The notes under the pieces are model-generated. The model was not told the origin of the DNA, did not search any database, and worked only from the letters and a program-made list of their open reading frames with translations. The translations under genes and the position numbers were made by a program. From Syntrophobacteria bacterium (GTDB lineage Bacteria > Desulfobacterota > Syntrophobacteria > JARFUL01): 8,309 nucleotides of DNA. Positions 1 to 4,795 of the stretch are shown here, in pieces. Each line of letters starts with the position of its first letter. The stretch's first letter is position 1. Location of the stretch: positions 1 through 8,309 of the forward strand of contig JARFUL010000030.1 of the NCBI GenBank assembly GCA_029289015.1, in the 5' to 3' direction.

Positions 1-118
1 GCGCGCACTCCTCGTAAAGGTCTTCCGGTTTCGCGGGCGGTGTGGCTGAAATGAACGAAGAATTGCACAATGAAGAGAGGTTCTTGCAGGGAAGTACAGC
101 GACGAGCTCTTTAGGCAA
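1..118 (-). CDS. possible 5' end of a leftward hypothetical gene (partial)
   Basis: One leftward frame stays open from a stop at 139-137 to the window edge. It reads into a protein-like stretch near the edge (ATPPAKPEDLYEECA), and codons in that part mostly end in G or C, as in the genes downstream. There is no ATG in the frame. Candidate starts are TTG at 118-116 and TTG at 70-68, and neither has a convincing Shine-Dalgarno sequence. I do not recognise the family. If real, it would be transcribed away from the small secreted protein gene at 306. A rightward gene ending at the TGA at 52-54 is the alternative, but its codons look less typical. Confidence is low because only about 40 codons are visible. 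Confidence 0.25.
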   Translation of the reverse strand, partial: MPKELVAVLPCKNLSSLCNSSFISATPPAKPEDLYEECA

Positions 119-245
119 TTTGCCTACAGCCTGACTCTATAACCTGCACATCCATATCTCCGCCGGCAATTTCATCTTTACTCACGTTTATTTTCCCCGA
201 AGAGTGATCCGCTTCACACAGTAGGTGGGGCAGATCAGGCGGGGC

Positions 246-275
246 TTGACAACGCGTGAGCCACTTTGCTAACTT
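246..275 (+). promoter_or_regulatory. sigma-70-type promoter, extended -10
   Basis: A perfect TTGACA (246-251) is followed after 18 bp by TAACTT (270-275), which is preceded by TGC and so forms an extended -10 (TGn). The -10 hexamer itself matches consensus at only 3 of 6 positions. Transcription would start near 282, giving a leader of about 25 nt that contains the strong AAGGAGG ribosome site at 294-300. It would drive the small secreted protein gene and probably the PP-loop gene after it. Confidence 0.5.
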
Positions 276-305
276 TGAGCAAACCTTCAAGGGAAGGAGG
301 AGAAG

Positions 306-572
306 ATGCTCAAAAAGGCGGTTGCTTTCATGGTTTCGGTGGTCTTCGCCCTTGCCCCCATGACCCTCATCGCAGGGTCCCAAAAGAAGGCCGGGGCCAG
401 AAAATGGGACCCCAGCGAAAAACCGGTGGCCACCACCCAGGCCCCCCAGCAAACCCAGCATAAGGCCGGGGACAAAAATTGGGACCCATTCGACAAGCAG
501 GTTGGAAAGAATCTCGAATTGAACAAATCAAAAAGTATCCAGAAGCGGATCGGGCCCGGCCCAGTGGCCTAA
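306..572 (+). CDS. small secreted protein with two KAG-WDP repeats
   Basis: An 88-residue protein whose family I do not recognise. The ATG is well placed, with AAGGAGG at 294-300 five bases upstream. Residues 1-23 look like a Sec signal peptide: two lysines at 3-4, a hydrophobic core at about 5-22, and likely cleavage after Ala23 or nearby. No lipobox cysteine is present, so a soluble periplasmic or exported product is expected. The mature part is short, basic, rich in Lys, Gln and Pro, and has no cysteine. It contains two copies of KAGx(R/K)xWDPx(E/D)KxV at residues 28-41 and 53-66, exactly 25 residues apart, joined by a Thr/Gln/Pro linker. It looks largely unstructured. The next gene starts 37 bp downstream without an obvious terminator, so the two may be co-transcribed. 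The function is unknown; peptide binding or cell-wall association are guesses only. Confidence 0.7.
   Translation: MLKKAVAFMVSVVFALAPMTLIAGSQKKAGARKWDPSEKPVATTQAPQQTQHKAGDKNWDPFDKQVGKNLELNKSKSIQKRIGPGPVA
387..503 (+). repeat. two 42-bp in-frame direct repeats, 75-bp period
   Basis: Unit 1 spans 387-428 and unit 2 spans 462-503. Both open with AAGGCCGGGG and share a TGGGACCC core about 17 bp further on. The 75-bp period is exactly 25 codons. Similarity extends into the DNA, which points to an internal duplication within the small secreted protein gene rather than chance protein similarity. Confidence 0.65.
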
Positions 573-609
573 TTCTCTTCAGGGCAGGCGCTTTCGGGTC
601 GCGGGGGGT

Positions 610-1974
610 TTGCCATTGCATGTCCACGTTAAAAAAACTCCCCGCGGCATTTCTCTCGGGGTCACGGGCGCGTTCATCGCGGAGCCCTTAGAGATCAGGT
701 TCCCTGAGGAGGTCTGGGAGACCTTCCCCTGGAAGGAGGCCATGCTCCATGAGCTGGCCTACTTCATGACCCTTGTAACCCCCCTCATCCTCAGGCACCA
801 CAGGGTCGGCTACGAGACGCCAAAGCCCCGGTTCTACGATTTCTACAACACCTGCTTCGAGTCCGCGATCCCCAACATGGTGGACCCGATCCCCCACGAA
901 GACTCCGACGACGTCCTCATGCGCTTCAGGTCCATCAGCCGCACCTTCACCGGGCCTCCCCAGGCCGCGCAGATGGAACAGCTCGACTCCTGGGACCCGG
1001 GGAGCGTGGTTTTGCCCTTCTCCTTCGGCAAGGACAGCCTGCTTAGCCTCGCGACCCTGAGAGAGCTCGGCTACGAGGTGATCCTGGTCAACATAGACGA
1101 GCGGGTCCTGCCCCGGGGGGTGGCCATCCGCGAGGGGCTGAAAAAAAGGCTCAGGCAAGACCACGGCCTCTCCTGCCACCTGGTTGAGAACGAGATCCAG
1201 CTCCTCTCGGACTGGCAGGTGCTCGAGATGCCCGAGACCCGGCTCCACCAGGTGCACGTCTATTTCGTGTATCTCTTCGCGATGCTCCCCTTCTGCACCC
1301 ACTTTCGCGCGCCCTTGATCATCTTCAACAACGAGCGCCACCACTCCCTCAGCTACGTAAACCGCGAAGGCTACATCCTGGAGCACAAGCTGATGCAGAG
1401 CCGCCAGATGACCGAAGAGCTCGCCCGGAAGGCCGGGGAGTTCTCCGGGGGGCAGGTCGCCGCGGCCAATCTCATCGGCGCGATGGGCGACTTCGCGATC
1501 CACCGGATACTCCACGAGGAGTTTCCCGACCTGGCCCAGTACAGGGTGTCGTGCCACATGGAGATGTCGGACCACGAGCGCTGGTGCCACGACTGCACCA
1601 ACTGCGCGCACGCGTTCCTCTTCTTCTTGGCCTCGGGACAGGACCCCTTTGACGCGGGGTTCGAGGAGTCCATGCTGACTGAAGAGAAGAAGAAGCATCT
1701 CTCCCTTTTCAAGGAGCCGGTCCATCCCGAAGACGAGTACACCCGCTTCCTCGCGGACGAGGAGGCCCTGGCCTTCTACATGGCTTCAAAAAAGGGGGCC
1801 AGCGGTCCCCTGGTGGACCTCTTTAAGAGGGACTTTCTCAAAGAGACCGAAAAAGGGCTGGGCAGGCTGAAAAAGAGGGTGTTCACCCTCCACGAAAAAC
1901 CCGGGAAAGAGCCCGTGGTGCAAGAGGCCCACTCCCTTTATGAAACCTTCCTGAAGAGTTACCGGATATCTTAA
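610..1974 (+). CDS. PP-loop ATPase-fold protein, MurL-like motif layout
   Basis: A protein of about 454 residues. The PP-loop is SFGKDS at residues 138-143, the pyrophosphate-binding loop of N-type ATP pyrophosphatases, which split ATP to AMP and PPi to adenylate a substrate. A second conserved-looking patch is FNNERHHS at about 238-245. A cysteine cluster follows: Cys315, then WCHDCTNC with Cys326, Cys329 and Cys332, which could bind zinc or iron-sulfur. From memory, MurL (the epimerase acting on UDP-MurNAc-L-Ala-L-Glu) has the same order: a GGKDS loop, an NER motif, then a Cys-rich WCxxCxxC followed by a hydrophobic helix. No murD2-like partner is visible here, so substrate and pathway stay open. 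QueC- and TtcA-type enzymes share only the ATP loop. The start is uncertain. TTG at 610 gives the coordinates used, but TTG at 616 is better spaced from the G-run at 603-608. The first in-frame ATG (739) would remove residues that look like protein. Confidence 0.75.
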   Translation: MPLHVHVKKTPRGISLGVTGAFIAEPLEIRFPEEVWETFPWKEAMLHELAYFMTLVTPLILRHHRVGYETPKPRFYDFYNTCFESAIPNMVDPIPHEDSDDVLMRFRSISRTFTGPPQAAQMEQLDSWDPGSVVLPFSFGKDSLLSLATLRELGYEVILVNIDERVLPRGVAIREGLKKRLRQDHGLSCHLVENEIQLLSDWQVLEMPETRLHQVHVYFVYLFAMLPFCTHFRAPLIIFNNERHHSLSYVNREGYILEHKLMQSRQMTEELARKAGEFSGGQVAAANLIGAMGDFAIHRILHEEFPDLAQYRVSCHMEMSDHERWCHDCTNCAHAFLFFLASGQDPFDAGFEESMLTEEKKKHLSLFKEPVHPEDEYTRFLADEEALAFYMASKKGASGPLVDLFKRDFLKETEKGLGRLKKRVFTLHEKPGKEPVVQEAHSLYETFLKSYRIS

Positions 1975-2001
1975 ACCTCCCTACAATAACCGAAGGAAAG
2001 A

Positions 2002-2010
2002 TGCTATATT
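2002..2010 (+). promoter_or_regulatory. extended -10 promoter element before the malic enzyme gene
   Basis: TGC followed by TATATT (2005-2010, 5 of 6 matches to TATAAT) forms an extended -10 in the AT-rich gap after the PP-loop gene. No good -35 is visible at 17 bp, which is common for extended -10 promoters. Transcription would start near 2017, leaving a leader of about 84 nt that begins almost at the GC hairpin at 2025-2054. Confidence 0.45.
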
Positions 2011-2024
2011 ATTTAATGGTGGTT

Positions 2025-2054
2025 GGCCCTTTCCCCCCGCGGGGCGGGAGGGCC
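2025..2054 (+). promoter_or_regulatory. strong GC hairpin in the malic enzyme leader
   Basis: GGCCCT (2025-2030) pairs perfectly with AGGGCC (2049-2054). Inside, CCC 2033-2035 pairs with GGG 2046-2048, and CCC 2036-2038 with GGG 2042-2044. The loop is GCG at 2039-2041, with small bulges at 2031-2032 and 2045. No U-run follows on either strand, so it is not a typical intrinsic terminator. If transcription starts near 2017, the hairpin lies at the 5' end of the mRNA, where it could stabilise the transcript or be a protein target. This role is inferred. Confidence 0.5.
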
Positions 2055-2100
2055 GGAGCTTTATGCGGTAAAACAATCTCCCATTGAAGGCGAAAGAGAC

Positions 2101-4611
2101 ATGAGCCCGGAAAATGCGCTTAGATACCGTGAGAAGTACCGGGGGCTCATCGGGGTCGAGTTGAAGGTGCCGGTGAAGGACGCCCACGTGCTGAGCGTGG
2201 TCTACACCCCTGGGGTTGCCGAGCCCTGCATGGAGATATACAGGAACCCCGCGGCCTCCTTCGACTACACCTGCCGGGCCAACACCGTTGCCCTGGTTAC
2301 CGACGGCTCCCGGGTGCTGGGGCTGGGCGATCTGGGGCCCGAGGCCGCGCTGCCCGTCATGGAGGGCAAGTCGGTCATATTCAAGACCTTCGCGGGCGTG
2401 GACGCGTTCCCCATCTGCCTGAACACCCGGTCGGTCGAGGAGATCGTGAACGTGGTGAACCTCATCGCGCCCACCTTCGGCGCGGTCTGTTTGGAGGACA
2501 TATCCGCGCCCCGGTGCTTTGCGGTGGAGCAGCAGCTCAGGCGCTCGATGAGCATCCCAGTGATGCACAACGACCAGCACGCGGCCGCGATCTTAGCCCT
2601 GGCGTGCATCATCAATTCCCTGAGAATCACGGGCAAGGACAAGCGGGACCTCAAGGTGCTGATCAACGGCGCGGGCGCCGCGGGAACAGCCACCACGAGG
2701 CTGCTCTTATACTTCGGCATCAAGAATATCGTGGTGTGCGGCACCAGGGGCGCGCTCTACCCCTACCGGCCCTACGGGATGAACTGGGCCAAATCAATGA
2801 TCGCGAACCTCACCAACCCCGAAAGGCTGAAGGGCGCGCTCTCCGAGGTCATCGAGGGCGCGGACGTGTTCGTGGGGTTCTCCGCGGGCGGTGTGCTCTT
2901 CCCGGAGATGGTTTCAACAATGGCCAAGGACGCGGTGGTCCTCGCGTTCGCCACCCCGGAGCCGGAGATCAGCGCGGCGGACGCGAGGGCCGGGGGCGCG
3001 AGGATCGTGGCGGTCTCCAGCGACAGGGGCCCGGTGGACAACGAGCTGGACATCTCCATGGTCTACCCGGGGATCTTCCGGGGCGTCCTGGACGTGGCCG
3101 CGAAAGACATAAGCCGTACCATGCGGATCACCGCGGCCAGAACCCTGGCGAAACTGGTGGACGACTCCCAGCTCTCGGAGGACTACATCATCCCCAGGCT
3201 GATGGACTTCAGTGTTGCTCCGGCCATTGCCCGGGCCGTGGCCGAGGACGCGATGAAGACCGGGGTGGCCAGAAAGGCGGTGGACCCGGACAAGATATAC
3301 CGGGACACGGAGCATTTCCTCTACGAGGGCCGGTTCCCCGTGCCGGACCGCTCGGAGCGGCCCATGGGGGACCTCGGGGAGGAGTCCTTGGAGCTGCACA
3401 GGCGCTACAAGGGGCTGGTGGGGGTCAAGGCGAAGGTCCCGGTCAAGGACCACAACATCCTCAAGCTCCTCTACCTTCCGCCCGCCGCGGCCCAGGCCCC
3501 CAGGGTCATCGCGAAGGACCCGCTGAAGGTCTTCGACCTCACCTGCAAGTCCAACCTCGTCGCGGTTGTCACCGACGGAAGCGCGGTCTTGGGGCTGGGC
3601 AACATCGGGGCCAGGGCCGCGCTGCCCGTGATGGAGGGAAAGTGCGTCCTGTTCCAGGCCTTCGGGGGGGTGGAGGCCTACCCCATCTGCGTTTCCGCGC
3701 AGGAGACCGAGCCGTTCATCGCGGTTGTAAAGGCCCTGGCAACGAGCTTCGGCGGGATAAACCTCGAGGACATAGCCGCGCCCCAGTGCTTCGCGATTGA
3801 GAGCGCGCTCTCCGGGGCCCTCGACATCCCCGTGTTTCACGACGACCAGCACGGCACCGCGGTGGTGGTCGCGGCCGCGATCATGAACGCGCTCAAGGTG
3901 ATAGACAAGCCCATGGATGACATCAGGGTGGTCATGAGCGGCGCGGGCGCCTCCGCAATCGCGGTGACCCGGATGCTCATCTCCGCGGGCGCAAAAGAGA
4001 TTATTCTGTGCGACCGCAGGGGCGCGATCTACCGGGGCCGGGCCGAGGGGATGAACCCCGTGAAGGAGGAGATGGCCGCTAAGACCAACCCCAACCGGCT
4101 CAAGGCCGCGCTCAGGGAGGTCATGGAGGGCGCGGACCTGTTCATCGGGCTCTCGGGCCCGGGTCTCGTCACCCCGGAGATGGTGAAATCCATGGCCAAG
4201 GACCCCATCATCATGGCCATGGCCAACCCCGAGCCGGAGATCATGCCTCAAGCGGCCCTTGCCGCGGGGGCCCGCATAGTGGCCACCGGCCGCTCCGACT
4301 TCCCGAACCAGGTGAACAACTGCCTCGGGTTCCCCGGAATCTTCAGGGGGGCCCTGGATGTCATGGCCACCACCATCAACGAGGCCATGAAGCTCGCCGC
4401 GGCCCGGGCTCTCGCGGACGCGGTGCCTGAAGACAGGCTCAGCGAAGATCTGATAATTCCCCACGCGATGAACCTCCACGTTCCCCCGCGGGTCGCCGCG
4501 GCCGTGGCGCTCGCGGCCATGGAGACGGGGGTGGCGAGAAGGGAGGTGGACCCGGACGCGATCCGCAGAAGGACCCACCAGTATCTCCTGGAGGGAGGCG
4601 TTCTCTCCTAG
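2101..4611 (+). CDS. tandem (double-module) malic enzyme
   Basis: An 836-residue protein with two complete malic enzyme modules, at about 1-413 and 428-836, each the size of a small bacterial malic enzyme. The family decarboxylates malate oxidatively to pyruvate with NAD(P)+ and a divalent metal. Copy 1 has the Tyr loop YTPGVA (Tyr35), EGK (Lys90), metal residues Glu132, Asp133 and Asp158, and GAGAAG (190-195). Copy 2 has Tyr458, EGK (Lys514), metal residues Glu556, Asp557 and Asp582 in HDDQHGT, GAGASA (614-619), CDRRG (637-641), ANPEPEI (708-714) and RSDFPNQVNN (731-740). Copy 1 has lost several C-terminal motifs: N157 and Ala161-162 within HNDQHAA, Gly214 for the Rossmann Asp, T285 for the malate Asn, and no NQVNN. 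Copy 2 reads YLPPAAA at the Tyr loop and Gln519 for the usual Lys. ATG 2101 is chosen, with AAGG at 2087-2090. A TTG frame from 2023 would run through the hairpin. No phosphotransacetylase or ACT domain is present. Family call secure; activity uncertain. Confidence 0.93.
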   Translation: MSPENALRYREKYRGLIGVELKVPVKDAHVLSVVYTPGVAEPCMEIYRNPAASFDYTCRANTVALVTDGSRVLGLGDLGPEAALPVMEGKSVIFKTFAGVDAFPICLNTRSVEEIVNVVNLIAPTFGAVCLEDISAPRCFAVEQQLRRSMSIPVMHNDQHAAAILALACIINSLRITGKDKRDLKVLINGAGAAGTATTRLLLYFGIKNIVVCGTRGALYPYRPYGMNWAKSMIANLTNPERLKGALSEVIEGADVFVGFSAGGVLFPEMVSTMAKDAVVLAFATPEPEISAADARAGGARIVAVSSDRGPVDNELDISMVYPGIFRGVLDVAAKDISRTMRITAARTLAKLVDDSQLSEDYIIPRLMDFSVAPAIARAVAEDAMKTGVARKAVDPDKIYRDTEHFLYEGRFPVPDRSERPMGDLGEESLELHRRYKGLVGVKAKVPVKDHNILKLLYLPPAAAQAPRVIAKDPLKVFDLTCKSNLVAVVTDGSAVLGLGNIGARAALPVMEGKCVLFQAFGGVEAYPICVSAQETEPFIAVVKALATSFGGINLEDIAAPQCFAIESALSGALDIPVFHDDQHGTAVVVAAAIMNALKVIDKPMDDIRVVMSGAGASAIAVTRMLISAGAKEIILCDRRGAIYRGRAEGMNPVKEEMAAKTNPNRLKAALREVMEGADLFIGLSGPGLVTPEMVKSMAKDPIIMAMANPEPEIMPQAALAAGARIVATGRSDFPNQVNNCLGFPGIFRGALDVMATTINEAMKLAAARALADAVPEDRLSEDLIIPHAMNLHVPPRVAAAVALAAMETGVARREVDPDAIRRRTHQYLLEGGVLS

Positions 4612-4631
4612 CCGGGCCAAAGGCTCAAGAG

Positions 4632-4654
4632 ATATCCCCGGGGTCAACGGATAT
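4632..4654 (+). other. small inverted repeat after the malic enzyme gene
   Basis: ATATCC (4632-4637) and GGATAT (4649-4654) are perfect inverted copies around an 11-nt loop that contains the rest of a CCCCGGGG palindrome (4636-4643). It lies 20 bp past the malic enzyme stop. It could be part of the mRNA 3' end structure or an operator. Six base pairs is weak evidence. Confidence 0.3.
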
Positions 4655-4660
4655 AGATAT

Positions 4661-4688
4661 GGGGTTTTGGGCCCCTATTTTCTTTTTT
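4661..4688 (+). terminator. weak intrinsic terminator after the malic enzyme gene
   Basis: GGGG (4661-4664) can pair with CCCC (4672-4675) around a 7-nt loop. A T-rich tract, TATTTTCTTTTTT, follows directly (4676-4688). The stem is short for a terminator, but the U-tract is good and the position, between the malic enzyme stop and the ileS promoter, is right. Confidence 0.45.
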
Positions 4689-4703
4689 GCCGCGGATTTA
4701 CCC

Positions 4704-4734
4704 TTGACACACGCACAGAGTGGGATACTTTAAT
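4704..4734 (+). promoter_or_regulatory. sigma-70-type promoter for ileS-lspA
   Basis: A perfect TTGACA (4704-4709) and TTTAAT (4729-4734, 5 of 6 matches) are separated by 19 bp, slightly longer than ideal. GATACT at 4724-4729 is an alternative -10, but at only 14 bp. The surrounding bases are AT-rich, unlike the flanking genes. The leader would be about 55 nt. I see no T-box specifier stem or T-box consensus, so tRNA-sensing control is not supported. Confidence 0.5.
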
Positions 4735-4795
4735 TATCTTTGCCATTTGTAGATAATGGTAATAGTATTAAGTTTTTCCCGGAGGTCTCGATTAC

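Noticed and set aside
266..463. Alternative plus-strand frame overlapping the small secreted protein
   Set aside because: It has no ribosome site and no recognisable features. The frame starting at 306 has a strong ribosome site and a signal peptide.
688..1725. Minus-strand open frame of about 345 codons opposite the PP-loop gene
   Set aside because: It has the low-complexity Val/Glu/Gly/His composition typical of an antisense shadow. The sense frame has a PP-loop and a cysteine cluster.
2023..2100. TTG at 2023 as the start of the malic enzyme
   Set aside because: It would encode 26 extra residues through the leader hairpin with no family similarity. ATG 2101 starts where malic enzyme homology begins and has AAGG upstream.
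3340..3400. Two separate malic enzyme genes with a stop or frameshift at the junction
   Set aside because: The reading frame is continuous through the linker at about residues 413-428. There is no stop, and no ribosome site precedes the ATG at 3364.
2514..3800. Second plus-strand frame of about 428 codons inside the malic enzyme gene
   Set aside because: It encodes Gly/Arg/Pro/Gln-rich sequence without motifs and is a frame shadow of the double malic enzyme.
2914..4647. Very long minus-strand open frame (about 577 codons) opposite the malic enzyme gene
   Set aside because: The sense strand encodes clear family motifs throughout. The antisense frame is open because GC-rich codons rarely make antisense stops, and its product is a His/Gly/Arg-rich string with no motif.
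4612..4795. T-box riboswitch in the ileS leader
   Set aside because: I find no T-box consensus or antiterminator. The leader looks like a short terminator followed by an ordinary promoter.
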